The translations under genes and the position numbers were made by a program. This document shows, piece by piece, positions 39,540 to 50,839 of a stretch of 64,000 bases of DNA; the first letter of the stretch is position 1, and the number at the start of each line of letters is the position of its first letter. A model generated the notes under the pieces. That model made no database searches and was not told the origin of the DNA. It was given only the letters and a program-made list of their open reading frames with translations. The stretch comes from Sorex araneus (Eukaryota; Chordata; Mammalia; Eulipotyphla; Soricidae), in NCBI RefSeq assembly GCF_027595985.1, contig NC_073304.1, positions 214,922,500 to 214,986,499 on the forward strand, read 5' to 3'.

Positions 39540-39860
39540 AAAAAAACCCACACCAAAGCTATTCTCAACGATTAAATCGCCATTTTAACAATATAATGGA
39601 GTTTGCATCCTGAAAGGGGAAATCAACGCTCATATCTCATCAATAATTCATAGAGTCTGGGATCACGCAGAGGTCAGCAGACGGGGGCCGCAGCGCCGGC
39701 CTACCCCGGGCTCCAGCCACTGCCGCATACATTACGCGCCGTGAGCCGCACCGCCGCAGCCACCTCCGCGGCTCCCGGGCGGGGGCCGCCCACAGGTTGA
39801 GGGCGAATTATCGTGGTTTTTTAAAATTTTTAATTCTCGCTTTTGGCGAATTTACATAAG
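39540..39860. promoter_or_regulatory. Candidate enhancer with DR5-type retinoic acid response element
   Basis: An AT-rich stretch (CGATTAAATCGCC, ATCAATAATTCATAG) leads into GGATCA-CGCAG-AGGTCA (39660-39676), a direct repeat of nuclear-receptor half-sites with 5-bp spacing and one mismatch in the first half. More AT-rich sequence (GGCGAATTATCG, GCGAATTTACATAAG) follows. A distal RARE between Hoxb5 and Hoxb4 that controls 5' Hoxb genes is known in mouse. I infer equivalence from position, 5.6 kb downstream of HOXB5. Confidence 0.5.
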
Positions 39861-42800
39861 AGTGTAGGTTGCAAGAGGAAGTGGCGGGGTTGGGGTTGGG
39901 GACGTTTAGGAAGCTGGAGTGAACTGGGTTTGGAGCAATTTATCTGTGGGTCAGAATCTTACGACCTTCCAAGTTTTAATCTCTGTCCCTCCTTCTTTGC
40001 CCCTTTTCTGTGATTCAGGCGTCTCTGCCATGTCTCTTCTTTCGCCCAAATTTCCTTTTGTAGCGGAAAATGCAATCTTTGCAGCATGCGCTGGTCCCCC
40101 TACTTCCCTAGAAATGCGTCCCCCCCTTTCTCAGTCTGCGGGCAGGGCTCCTTGGGGGCCTGAATCCACATCTCTGCGGACTTCCCGGGGCCGCCAACAC
40201 TGGGGGTCCCGACACCTCAGACCTGTGAGCGAGCGCGCCCTGGAAAGGGAGGAGGGCATCTAGGGCCGAAATGCACCTCGCAGGCCCCAGTCTGGAACGC
40301 CTCGACAGGAGAGGACCCAGGCCAGGTGGGAAGAGGTGGGGTGAGGGGGGAAACTCCGCCTGGGAAGAACTGGGGAGGCGTGGAGGGGAGCCCCAGGATG
40401 CGAGCATCTCCCTAGAGTTTAGAGACACAGTGGAAGAAACCCCTTTCTATGGCAGCTCTGCCGGCCTTTTTTATTCGTTTTCGACGTGTCCTGCTCTCAT
40501 TCCCGTTCTCCGACTCCCGAGGACCCCCCGGGAAAAAAGCACGAAACCTTTCCTGCTGAGAAATAGGGGCCTGGGAGGTGAAATTTGGCCGCAAAGAGAA
40601 AGCGAAAGGGCGCAGGTCGCCGGGCAGCCCGGTGGCGCTGGCCGCGAAGCAGAGGCTGTAACGTCCCTGAGCTGCCAGTAGAGTCCGCCTTAGACCAAGT
40701 TCACAGCCAGGCAAGGGCCTCCGAGGCGCCAGCGAGCGGCGGCACAAGGTGGCCCCGGCCGCGCTGGGTCACGCGCTGCTTGGCCACTGCGCACTCCCTC
40801 CAATCCGGTGGGAACGGTATCCCCCTCAGCTCCCCAGGAACCCTTGCTCCAAGCTTCACTGCACCTCTTCACCCCCGAAAGACCCTTCTCCAGGTCAGCC
40901 CGTTCTACCGCTCCCCTAGGGTCCCCCCCCCTCGTCCCGTAATGCGGCCCGTCCTGGGAGACAAGAGCAAAGGGGGTGGGGTGGGTCGCCAAAACCTCCA
41001 GGCACCCGAACACGAGGGACCGCTGGGAAGGTGGGACGGGGGTCAGCAGCATGGCGTCTTTTCCCACGGAGTTAGGTGCCAATCTAAGCCTCCTCTCGCC
41101 CAGGTCGAAGGCCTGCAGGAGGGGTGGGGGTGGAGGGGGATGGGGAGGGGCAGTGTTGCGCGGAGGTTTCTGCAGCCGGCACAGTGGAATGAAACCCTGG
41201 GCGGCGAGGCCAGTGTTATTGCTGGAGGGGTCGCAAAGTTGGAGGGTCAAAAGTTTACCGCGTGCGTGAGCCGGCTGCGGCGTCGGGGGCGGGGGCAGGG
41301 TGGGCGAGGGGAGGAGTTTGTGCGGCAAGAAGTGAGCGCCGGCCAGGGATGCCCGAGGTAAGGCCGACTGGGGGGCTGCGGGGGTGGGGGAGCAGGGGCG
41401 GGGGAGCAGGCAGATCTAAGGAAGGAGAAACTGAGGGAAGAGGGAAAAAGATTCTTTCTCGGAAAACAAAAGCAAATAACAACAACAAAAAAACCAAAAA
41501 CCCGGCCTTGGAAGGGTAGGAGGCCGCGTGAAGGAGAGTGCTCTGGCCTGGCGAATCCTCTGCGCAATTTTCTCTCCCAAAGATAACCTTTGAGTCACCA
41601 TATAAAATTTAATTGAAACCTACCCAGCCGCACACATTAAAAAAAAAATCCAATTACCCACATGTTCTTGCAGGACGTTTGGTTGAGGCCAAAGAGGGCT
41701 TATAAGGTGAAGGCCTTGCTCACCCATTCAGTCTTATCCTGCTTTCCCTAAAGGGGCAAACAACTGGCCTGCTCAAATCCCCCACCTACCCCCGCATCTC
41801 CAGGCCTGATTTTTGGGCATCTAAACCCCTCACTGCTGGGGCCTGGCAGCAGGAGATCATGACCGTGGACTGGGGGCTGCTGGGGGTGGTGTCCATCCCT
41901 CTTTCCAGATAATATGGAATTTGGATATGGAAAGGTTGCCTTGTTAATTATCTCAGTCTCTCCCAGCCCTCCACTTGTACATTCATGCAGAATCCCTCTC
42001 TTCCTATTTGGAGGAGGGAGGGGACAGAAGGAAAAATACCGAATGGCCTCAGAGAGATCATTTTAACTGCAGTTGAAGCAGGCGACCTGAAATGAACCTG
42101 GAATCTGTGCATTAAGTTTAGCTCATCAGTAAAATGCTTAAGAGACTCTGTAATTATAACACCCAGGCAGATGCCTATTTTGCGTCTTTAAATGACTGTT
42201 TGTTGCAGTATGGGACGTCATCATATTCTCTTCCAAGCACTCAATATCGGAGTGCGCTGTGGGGATGTGTCCTGCAGAGCAGAGATAACCTGAGGGTTTT
42301 CATAAAGATGCCTTTTGAAATATGGCCAGAAAAAACTGTCTTAATGTCAAATTTCAAATTGATATGATTCCAGTTTTTAACTAAACCAACTGGGCTGAAA
42401 CCTCATTTCTACTCCGTCTTTTAGTCAAATTTTTGGGAGAGTGAGGCCAGGGAGTACTTCCTAGGGTCCAAAGGCAAAGCCTGAACTGCAGAATCCATCT
42501 CCTTCAGCTCCCTGCCCTGCCCCCTCCACTCCAGAATGTTAGCAAATTCTGGGTGATAAAGAAGAAGAGCCCAAGATCCTGGACTGGATGAGGAAAGGGA
42601 GTCCTCTGACCTCCAGGCATAGCAGGGTGCCCTGGAACAGCCCTTCTGAGGCACCCTATTCCAAGGGCTTGCCACAGTGCCAGCCCTTCCCCTCCCCCCC
42701 TTTATCTGAGTGGAAGGAGAGTCACCTATCTACCTCAACTAATTCTCCTTGGAGGTTGGAAAAGCGGGGAAATGAGTAATTGACACCCCAATCTCACCAA

Positions 42801-43534
42801 ATCTAGCCCTGCAGGGACAAAGCAAAGAAAATCTCCAAGTGTCTTTAATAGCTCACCCTGAACCCACCTGCTTGTGGCACCTTGGGGATGGGGAGGCAAA
42901 GCAGTTGCTCTACAGATAAGAGCTGGCTTTTTTTTCTTTTCTGGAGGTAGTGGGTGGGGGGGAAAAGGAGAATATTATTTTGTTTTTAATTTAAAGGAAA
43001 AAATATTAAAGCCTTTGAAAGTCAAGACCAGGAGCTCTAGACCCATTCTGAGTCCTCTCTGACTTGCTAACCTGGAGTCATAGCTGAGCATCAGAAAGGA
43101 GAGGAAAAATTCTGAGGCCCTGGAAATATACAGTTTGGGTGGAAGTGAGGGGACCTCTGGCATGGTGAAGGCACAAAGCAGCTGGGTTGGACATATACCG
43201 GGAGACTGGCTGTCAGAGGGAAGGCAGGGGAGGAAGGGGCTCTGTCTCAGGCCTGTGGGGACCCAGACCCCCCAGGCCACGGTTTTCATCCCCCCAGGTG
43301 CCAGCTTCCCTCAAAGGCTGCCAAAGCAACCCCCATGATACCCTCCTTCTCACTCTTTGCCCCAGGAACCACAGCTGGCAAAAAGTACAGGCATGACCAG
43401 ACTATCAAAGCAGGGACCGGGCACACTTGTGTGTGTGTGTGGGGGGGAGTGTAAAAGGAAGAGAAGGTTCTGGACCTAGGTAGAGCCAGAGAGGATGAAC
43501 TGCGTCAAACTCCTGCTCTGTCATTTTTCTCCCA

Positions 43535-43710
43535 AGTAATGACCTGCGTAAATTCAATATGACCGAGAGAACCGCGCGAGCGTATTATAGTAACTGGCTG
43601 CTCGTGGGGCAGGCCTGGAGAGGGGTGAACTGCAGGTCACGGCGTCTAAAAATTATTAAAATGTTCGAGAGCCCTCGTGACGCGCCTAGCTGTTTAACAA
43701 AGACTGCCAA
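43535..43710. promoter_or_regulatory. Candidate enhancer with strong DR5 retinoic acid response element
   Basis: GGGTGA-ACTGC-AGGTCA at 43623-43639 is a DR5 of the kind described for Hox group-4 genes (the AGGTGA...AGGTCA type). It sits in a low-GC block with GTAAATTCAATATGACC, GCGTATTATAG and TAAAAATTATTAAAATG. It lies 4.1 kb before the HOXB4 ATG and 2.5 kb before MIR10A, matching the place of a known mouse RARE upstream of Hoxb4. Equivalence is inferred. Confidence 0.65.
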
Positions 43711-43789
43711 AGTATGAGATTAATACGAAAACTTGCGCTTCAAAAACAAAACAAAACAAAAACACTAAAAAAAAAAAAAAGTCTTGTTC

Positions 43790-44190
43790 CGGCCTCCAAG
43801 GGGGCCCGGAGCTGCTCTGCCCGCAGCAGCGGTTCGGTTTTCCCGACACACAATAGTGGACAAGAAGCTGCGCCGGGGCGGAGCGGGTGCGCGGGCGGGC
43901 GGCGGTCCGAGGGCGCGGGGAGCCGCGGTGAGTACTCCTGCCCGCGACCTCTGGGCCTTCCACTCCCTGCCGGGGGCTGCCTCCCGGGCTCCGGGGTGCC
44001 CTCCCTCCCCGCCGGCCAAAGGTGGACAATTCCGCGCGGGCGGGGCACGCCCGGGACGCCAAGGGGGGGTGAGCAGCGAGGGGTCACGCGAGCAACCTGT
44101 GGCTGCCGGACGGAGAAGCGGCCGCGAGCGGGCGGACGAACCGCGGAGCTCAGGGACCGAGGCCCCGGCCACGCGCTGAGCCCCAGCTCG
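43790..44190. promoter_or_regulatory. Orphan CpG island with consensus splice donor
   Basis: About 400 bp of very CpG-dense sequence (GCGCGGGCGGGCGGCGG and GCGGCCGCGAGCGGGCGGACG) with no protein-coding start nearby. GTGAGT at 43928-43933 follows CCGCG and could be a + strand donor. It lies between the DR5 element and MIR10A, so a promoter/first exon for the MIR10A primary transcript or a long HOXB3 isoform is plausible. Long HOXB3 5' exons in this area are known in mammals. Confidence 0.45.
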
Positions 44191-46173
44191 CCCCCGTCTT
44201 TCATATTTTTCGCCAGTGGATGTTAATACTGCTCCGGGGCTGACGGGAGAGGCAGACGCTAGCTCGGCAAAACCCGTCCTGGGTATCGCTGATCAACCCG
44301 GTCTTCCGCCCACGGAGGCTGGACGCGGCTGGGGGTGGGGTGCGGCGCCTCCCAGGGATGGCAGGTGGCGGCTCCCAGCGCGCAGAGAAGAAAACCCCCC
44401 TCGCTTGGTCCCCATGATCAGCCAAAAGCAAGAGGCTCTGCCTCTCAAGTACGTGTCTTGGGGGGCTTGAACCACCTGGGCCGCATTCCTTGTGAAGTGT
44501 ACAGCGGCAGAGGCCCAGCGCCCCCCCCAGAATTCTGAAACCGACGAGTCGAACGGGTTTGGGAGAGCGGGCAAGTTGAGAAGGACTTGGAGGTATGGGG
44601 TGGAGGAGGGGCCTGGTCCGCTGGAGTGGGTCGTGGATCTCCAACCGAGCGGCCTGGGACAAGATTTGGAAAGGTCCCTGCTTGAGGGTGGGTCCTGTTG
44701 GAGCATTTTTTATCTGTGGGCCCAGGGCCAGACTCCAATCTCCCTGTGCAGACGTCTAGATGAGTGTCAGAGTTTAAGTTCTGGACACACGCTGGGCACA
44801 GGTAACAACTACAGTGTAATCCTGCGTGTGTGTTTTCAAATATGCGTAAGTTCAGCCTGGCTGGGAGTCTGGTGTCAGAAATCAGATGGAGAGACTAAAA
44901 CTGTCAATTAGATTTGAACCAGAAAAGGGTGCCTGGACCTAGTTGATGGCAGGTGAGACTATTTCTCCTATCCACCTGCAAGGGGCTGGGAATGGGCATG
45001 GCAGAGACCTCTGGGTTCAGTGGTTTGAGGGTTGTTGTTTTTTTGTGGGTGTTGTATTTATTCATCAGATGCACATTATTCTGGCTTGCCTACCAGGGTT
45101 GCAAATGTTTCTCAAACCCAGTGAGATAGCTGGGGAGTCTGGGGGTGTATGTGTGGGGTGTCTTCTGTGTACCCTTGCCTCGCCTGCCTGTGAAGGCCCT
45201 TAGTCTCACTGTCTAATTGTCACCACTGTCCAGCCGAGTTCCCAGTCCCTGCAGTTAAGAAATTCAGTGGTGACTGGGAGCCTGAGGAAGTTCTTTGGCA
45301 AAGTCTAGGTCTCCACTTTGGCCCCACTGGCAGGTGGAAGAACTAGCAAGGCATAACCTGCTTGGGGGCTAGGGAGGTTGGGGGAAATGGGGTTATATCC
45401 TGAAATAGGGGTTTCTCCCCTTTGCTGGCCCCATGAGGTAGGGGAGGTTGGGAGGGGCCAGAATATCATCTGGCTGTAACTTTTATGGTTCCTCATTGCC
45501 CTTCATTCGGAAATGAAACGCCTTTGATCTTTTTCTCAGGTTGTAAACGGAATTGCCCGTCATTAAATATCGGGGGCCCCATCTGCTTGGTCTCCCAGCA
45601 TTTTTCTTTACAGCTGTTCTTTCTCTTTTTACCATTGAATTTTTCCAAAAGGGCTTTTATGATACCCCCTTCACACCCGCCTCTCCCTCCTCCCTTTGCT
45701 GAGAAACGCCTAGGAAAATATCTAGATATTCGTTTGATCGTAGACTAAAGAAAGGATGGCAGGGGCATAGAAGAGCCGATCGGGGGGTTTTGTTTTTCTT
45801 AAAAAAAAAAAAGTCCCGGGGGGATGGGAGGGGCAGGAGGGCACCCAGAAGGGCCCGATTCTGACTCGGCGGCAGCCTCAGGATGACCCGTCCTCCTTTT
45901 GTGCTTAGCTAATGTTTACATCTCATAATTCATGCGCCGCCCAGAGTCGTGAGGCAGCCGGGAGGTTCGCGTCCTTGGGCAGATCGGCCGCTTCTGCTTC
46001 TCCATCATAGAAGAGCAAGAATGGGAAACACTGTAATCCTGAGAATGGACCCGCTTTGCCTTTTCCAGAGCTAAAAACTAGAGCAAAACGAAATAAAACC
46101 AAAGCCCTCAAACCACACCCCAAACGAAGAGCGCACGGAAAGTAGGAGAACTGGAAAATGTCTGGGCCACGAA

Positions 46174-46283
46174 GATCTGTCTGTCTTCTGTATATACCCT
46201 GTAGATCCGAATTTGTGTAAGGAATTTTGTGGTCACAAATTCGTATCTAGGGGAATATGTAGTTGACATAAACACTCCGCTCA
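46174..46283 (+). ncRNA. MIR10A: MIR10A microRNA precursor
   Basis: The 110-nt hairpin region matches the known mir-10a precursor nearly throughout. The mature 5p arm (46195-46217) begins TACCCTGTAGATCCG, and the 3p arm (46236-46257) begins CAAATTCGTATCTAG; they pair across a loop at about 46218-46235. The A at mature position 12 (TAGATCCGAA) distinguishes miR-10a from miR-10b, which has TAGAACCGAA. Its location between HOXB5 and HOXB4 on the same strand as the Hox genes is conserved in vertebrates. miR-10 represses HOX and other mRNAs through the seed ACCCUGU. Confidence 0.98.
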
Positions 46284-47630
46284 TTTTCTTCCCCTGAAGA
46301 AAAAAAATTTTTTTCTCTTAAATGAGGGCAATCTAGTGACTGACCATGTGAAGATTCCTTCCTTTTCCTTTCTTCCTCTATCTTATCCTCCCTCAATGGG
46401 CTGGAGAACAAGGAATGATGTACCTGAAATCTGCCCATGTCCACCCCTGGGATCCTGGATTTCTTTTCATTGCTCTGAAAAGGTTCTTGTTGTGGTGATG
46501 GTTTTTCTTGTCTCCTCTTACCTCCAGCCCACCTATTCTCTATTCTGGGTGCAGGAAGACATTCCTAGAAATCCTGTAAAAATCACTGTTGTCTTCAGTG
46601 AGTAAAGGCAAAGGAAATTGGCTTTTCAAGCGGATGCGGAGGCCGTCTTTCTGTTTGGGTTCAGAACAAGATGCCCTGGAAATGCGCAATTACCAAGGGG
46701 TGTGATTGTGTTTGGTGGGGGCGGGGGTCACATCTAGGGCTCCTACCCGGCATGACAAGGCTCTGGATTTGTTTGCTGCCAAGGCACCAGCATTAGCAGC
46801 AATTAGAACGTCTGGATGCGGTGGTTAGTATTGCTCGGGTGGTTCTGGAATTAGCAAATTGCTATTCAATTTGCTCTTAAAAGTTGCAGGTTTTTACTTC
46901 AGCGCACACATTCAGTGTGAGAAATCAAGTCATTTCTACGGGGCAAGGGGATGAGTGGATAGGAGAGGGGAACAGACGGACTGACTGACACAGCCAAACT
47001 AATAGCGCAGCTAAATGCGATTTGGAAGGCGAGGTCTCCCCGAATTAGTGCATGAATTTCCTATCGATCCGCCCTCGGTTCCATTCATCTCTGACAAGTC
47101 CCTCCCGCACCGCCCGCTTGCTCTCAACGCCTCCTCCCTCACTCCCTACCCCTCCCCATGCAGGCTGCAAAGAAAAGCCCCTTGCTCAGCGCCCCTCGGC
47201 CTCCAGTGGGTTCCCCCCATCCAGTGAAACCCCCCGTCAGACCAGACCCCCAGTAGGTCTCTACACAGATGCAGAGTGCATAGGCTTCCCTCCCATTGAG
47301 GTTGGGGGCGCTGTGGAAGACAGAGAATACTGGGCAGAGGTGAGAGGTAGCACAGGAGGGGGTACGCTGGGACCCCCAACTTCTGAGGAATTGCGGGGAT
47401 GGCGCTCTACCCCGCACCCCGACAGGCCCTCGGGTGGCGACCAGAATCTCCCCCCACACCTCCCTTTCTCTGGTCCCGAAGAGAACCAGGGTAGGAGGCG
47501 GTGGCTCCGCAGGAGCCCTATGTAAATCCTGGTGTTGGGTGGGTGGGGAGGGGAAAGAAAGGGGGAAATAAACCTCTTTGGCTGGAGTAGGGTCCGGGTG
47601 AGCAGATTTCCTTATCCGGGAATCGCAGGC
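46284..47630. other. MIR10A-HOXB4 spacer
   Basis: 1.3 kb without a coding gene. Lower-GC sequence at 46780-46930 (CCAGCATTAGCAGCAATTAG, GAATTAGCAAATTGC, TTCAATTTGC) looks like part of a HOXB4 upstream regulatory block. The part from 47050 to 47520 is of higher GC with compositional open frames only. Confidence 0.65.
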
Positions 47631-47634
47631 GGGG

Positions 47635-47665
47635 CGGCCATTGGCTCCGAGAATCACGTGGGTCC
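47635..47665 (+). promoter_or_regulatory. HOXB4: HOXB4 proximal promoter: CCAAT box plus E-box
   Basis: An inverted CCAAT box (ATTGG, 47640-47644) and E-box CACGTG (47655-47660) lie about 115-130 bp before the ATG. NF-Y and USF are established regulators of HOXB4 through such elements. An A/T-rich stretch (GGAATAAATTTTAGTATATTTTG, shown by its first bases GGAATAAATT at 47730) is probably in the leader. Confidence 0.75.
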
Positions 47666-47772
47666 CTAACTTTGTTCACTTGACAGTAAGTAGGAGGGCT
47701 TTCGGAAACAGGAAAACGAGTCAGGGGTCGGAATAAATTTTAGTATATTTTGTGGGCAATTCCCAGAAATTA

Positions 47773-49375
47773 ATGGCTATGAGTTCTTTTTTGATCAACT
47801 CAAACTATGTCGACCCCAAGTTCCCTCCGTGCGAGGAATATTCACAGAGCGATTACCTCCCCAGCGACCACTCGCCGGGGTACTACGCCGGCGGCCAGAG
47901 GCGAGAGAGCAGCTTCCAGCCGGAGGCGGGCTTCGGGCGGCGCGCGGCGTGCACCGTGCAGCGCTACGCGGCCTGCCGGGACCCGGGGCCCCCGCCGCCG
48001 CCCCCGCCGCCCCCGCCGCCGCCCGGGCTGTCCCCTAGGGCTCCTGCGCCGCCGCCCTCCGGGGCCCTCCTCCCGGAACCTGGCCAGCGCTGCGAGGCGG
48101 TCAGCAGCAGCCCCCCGCCGCCTCCCTGCGCCCAGAACCCCCTGCACCCCAGCCCGTCCCACTCCGCGTGCAAAGAGCCCGTCGTCTACCCCTGGATGCG
48201 CAAAGTTCACGTGAGCACGGGTGAGTGCGTGGGCACCCTTCCCCCTCCCACCCTGGCGCTTTACACCGAAGGGACCGCGAAGGCTGGGGGGGGGGGCGCG
48301 GGGGAGAAGCTGGGGGAAGCCAATTGTCCCCGCTATAAACTCGCCATTGCGGGAGATTTACGGTCGCCTGTTTTCAGAGCCACATAATTACATCCCCCAT
48401 AAATTTTTATGGCCTGGTGGGCCGCGCGCCTTTGAAGTCGGTCCCCCATCCTCTCGGCCATTCTCACCAGCGACTTTTTTCGCTAGGGAGCTGCAGTCTC
48501 AGTGAAGTTGGAAGTTGGGGCGGGCTGGGGGAGGAGGAGAAGGAGGAGGTAATCTGTATTTAAGCAGAAAGCTGAGTCAACTACCAGTATTTATTTCCCC
48601 CCTCTTTCTTTCCTCTAGTTGGGCTCCTAGGCTCAAGAAGTGGGCAAAAGTTTTTCCTGGGGGCAGGCACTGCTCGGAATCTGAGCAGAGAGGGTGAGAA
48701 GTCACAGAAGGAAGGTTTCTGGGAAGCCCCCCTCCCTATCTCACGCACCCACTTCTCCCATACCCGCCCCTCGAACGGGGGGGGGGGGCGAGAGGGGGAG
48801 TAAGGGGCACTTAAAACCTCGTAAAATTTCCTCTCTCCCCACCCGACCCCACCCCCCAAATACGACACCAGGATAAAGCAACCCTCTAAAACTTTGAGAT
48901 CCCTTGCTTCCAGGGGCTCCCCGCTTTCTTCCCTCTTCATCGCCACCCCCTCTGGTGGAAGGAGAGGTTAAGGGAGAGGGAGGGAGGGTGGGAGACTCTG
49001 GTGGAAGAAAGGGCCCTGCCTCCTCCCTTTGGGGCAATAAAACTTTCTCTTTCTCCCTGTCTCTGTGTGTGTCCAGTAAACCCCAATTACGCCGGCGGGG
49101 AGCCCAAGCGCTCTCGGACCGCCTACACCCGCCAGCAGGTCCTGGAGCTGGAGAAGGAGTTCCACTACAACCGCTACCTGACGCGGCGTCGGCGGGTGGA
49201 GATCGCCCACGCGCTCTGCCTGTCTGAGCGCCAGATCAAGATCTGGTTCCAGAACCGGCGCATGAAGTGGAAGAAGGACCACAAACTGCCCAACACCAAG
49301 ATCCGTTCTGGCGGCACTGCAGGCTCCGCAGGAGGGCCCCCGAGCCGGCCCAACGGAGGCCCCCCCACGCTCTAG
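47773..49375 (+). CDS. HOXB4: HOXB4 homeobox protein (two coding exons)
   Basis: Join 47773-48220 and 49077-49375, 248 codons plus stop; human is about 251, and the difference fits a shorter polyproline run (here 12 Pro, residues 73-84). It is a nuclear Deformed-class Hox factor, known for hindbrain patterning and haematopoietic stem cell expansion. The frame is open to an ATG at 47752, but [23 protein letters not shown] is the family start. The donor is GTGAGT at 48221 and the acceptor is GTCCAG ending at 49076, splitting a Val codon after its first base. The hexapeptide VYPWMR is residues 138-143. The homeodomain is residues 159-218 (DNA 49103-49282), with [28 protein letters not shown] reported here by its first residues [10 protein letters not shown]. 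The Gly/Pro-rich tail ends NGGPPTL. Confidence 0.98.
48221..49076 (+). other. HOXB4: HOXB4 intron
   Basis: A 0.86 kb intron. A low-GC block at 48330-48415 holds homeodomain sites; the rest is GC- or G-rich with CT-rich sequence before the acceptor. An ATG at 49001 is in frame with exon 2 with no stop before the homeodomain. Confidence 0.85.
48381..48413. promoter_or_regulatory. Homeodomain-site cluster in the HOXB4 intron (HB1-like)
   Basis: CACATAATTACATC is followed closely by CCCATAAATTTTTATGG, giving a TAATTA core and the inverted pair CCATAAA/TTTATGG. A conserved homeodomain-binding cluster (HB1) is described in introns of group-4 Hox genes, and the mouse Hoxb4 intron holds a hindbrain/mesoderm enhancer. 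Identity with these is inferred from position and motif type. Confidence 0.6.
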
Positions 49376-50550
49376 CCGGGAGTCCAGAACCTTGGGGTGG
49401 GGGTGGGTGGAGAGCTGGGAGGGGGGTCGGGCGGGAGGGGGTATGGGAGGAGACCCTGAGGCCTGGGCCCCCCCTCCAAAAAAAAAAGCCTACCTGCCTG
49501 TCCCTCACTTGATCTATTTACACGAATAAACGCAGAGGAGAGGGAGGGGAAGCTTTATTTATAGAAATGACAATAAGCAGCCGTGGGAGATTCCCCCCCC
49601 CCCAACTAAGCAAGGTTCAAGCCTCTTGCTTTCTTCCTTACAAAAAAAAAAAGAAGAAGAAGGAAGAAAAAAAAAGACAGAAAGAGCAATAGGAGGAGGC
49701 CACACTCCTCGGTTTCAGCTTTGGCGAAGATGGATCCACGTTTCATCTTTAATCACGCCGGGCCCGGGCCCATCTGTCTTGTTTACTCTGCCGAGGAGAG
49801 GACGGGCCTCGGTGGCGACCATTACCTCGACACCCAGCTAACAAATGAGGCCGGCGCCGCGCCGCCTCCGCTGCTGCCGCGGCTGGAAGCCGGCCTGGAT
49901 TCTCTTTCTTTGTCCCCCATTTCTGCCACCCAGCGACAGCACCCTCTGACTGCCACATAACGCAGTGTGTTGGCCACGGTAACAAACACGCACACCACCT
50001 TCCTCCCCCCTCCGTAACGGTGTGGGGGCCACTGACTGCTCACCCCCTCACCGCCTGGGGTTGGTTGGAGGGCATAGCAGGAAAGGGAAGGAGGCGGGTG
50101 GGAGAGGCAGGCAGGGAAACTGAGTCCCAGACCAAAAGAGAGAGCAGGAGGGCCTTCCTCTGGAAGGTCAAGCCAGGCAGGAGGAGGGGCCACCGAGTTG
50201 GGAGAGCTGGGTGAGGCCTTTGCCAATCTAGAGCCCGACAGCCTTCTCCTCCTCTGCCAATGAATGTGAAACTAGGACATAAAGGTCGCGCCCCTCCCAT
50301 CACGGAAACTGTGTTGTGGAGACCTTTCCCATAGTTTATTATTGTTGCATCGATTATTATTATTATATTATAATTATTTTATTATTAATTTTATGTCCTG
50401 TGCGTCCTCTCTCCTATTCTCTTTCTGACATTCCAAACCAGGCCTCTTCCTAGTTCTGGGGCTGCCTGAGTCTAGAACCCTTCGGTGTGAAGATGTGTGT
50501 CTTGTACAGAGTGACAATAGAAATAAATGTTTGGTTTCTTGTGACCAGCA
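49376..50550 (+). other. HOXB4: HOXB4 3' UTR with poly(A) signals
   Basis: An early signal, AATAAA, lies at 49525-49530 and a later one at 50522-50527. The later one, giving about 1.15 kb, fits the known HOXB4 mRNA size better. An ATT-rich tract (50336-50395) precedes the distal signal. Confidence 0.8.
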
Positions 50551-50839
50551 TGGCGTGGTTTTTGTTGAAATCTTGGTGTGATGCTCCAGATCGATGCCAC
50601 CCAGCATCTATGGGAAACACCCCAGTCCCAGGGCCTGGCATTGTCCGTTCTGGAGGATTTCTTTTCAAAGGGTCCTATGGGAATTTCTATCTCACAGGAC
50701 TCCCAAATTGTGGTCGCTGGTTTAGTTTCCTTCTCAGATGAATGTGTTTTGTTGGGGCCTTTTAATTTTTTTCCCTCCAGTCCAAAAATGGATCGAAAGA
50801 ACTGGAAGGGCTGACTCCAATCCTTAATTGGGGAGGGGG

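Larger units (their letters stand above)
35106..46173. other. HOXB5-HOXB4 intergenic region (5' of MIR10A)
   Basis: 11 kb without a recognised protein-coding gene. AT-rich candidate regulatory blocks lie at about 35885-36130, 38930-39030, 39380-39660, 39805-39860, 41590-41680, 42090-42370, 43535-43710 and 45480-45760. DR5-type elements lie at 39660-39676 and 43623-43639, and an orphan CpG island at 43790-44190. CACGTG occurs at 36027-36032. The rest, for example 36400-38400 and 44400-45400, is of ordinary composition with no feature I can support. Confidence 0.7.

Noticed and set aside
48943-48960. Possible reverse CTCF site in the HOXB4 intron (CCACCAGAGGGGG)
   Set aside because: The key C of the GGC core is replaced by G; kept below the reporting threshold.
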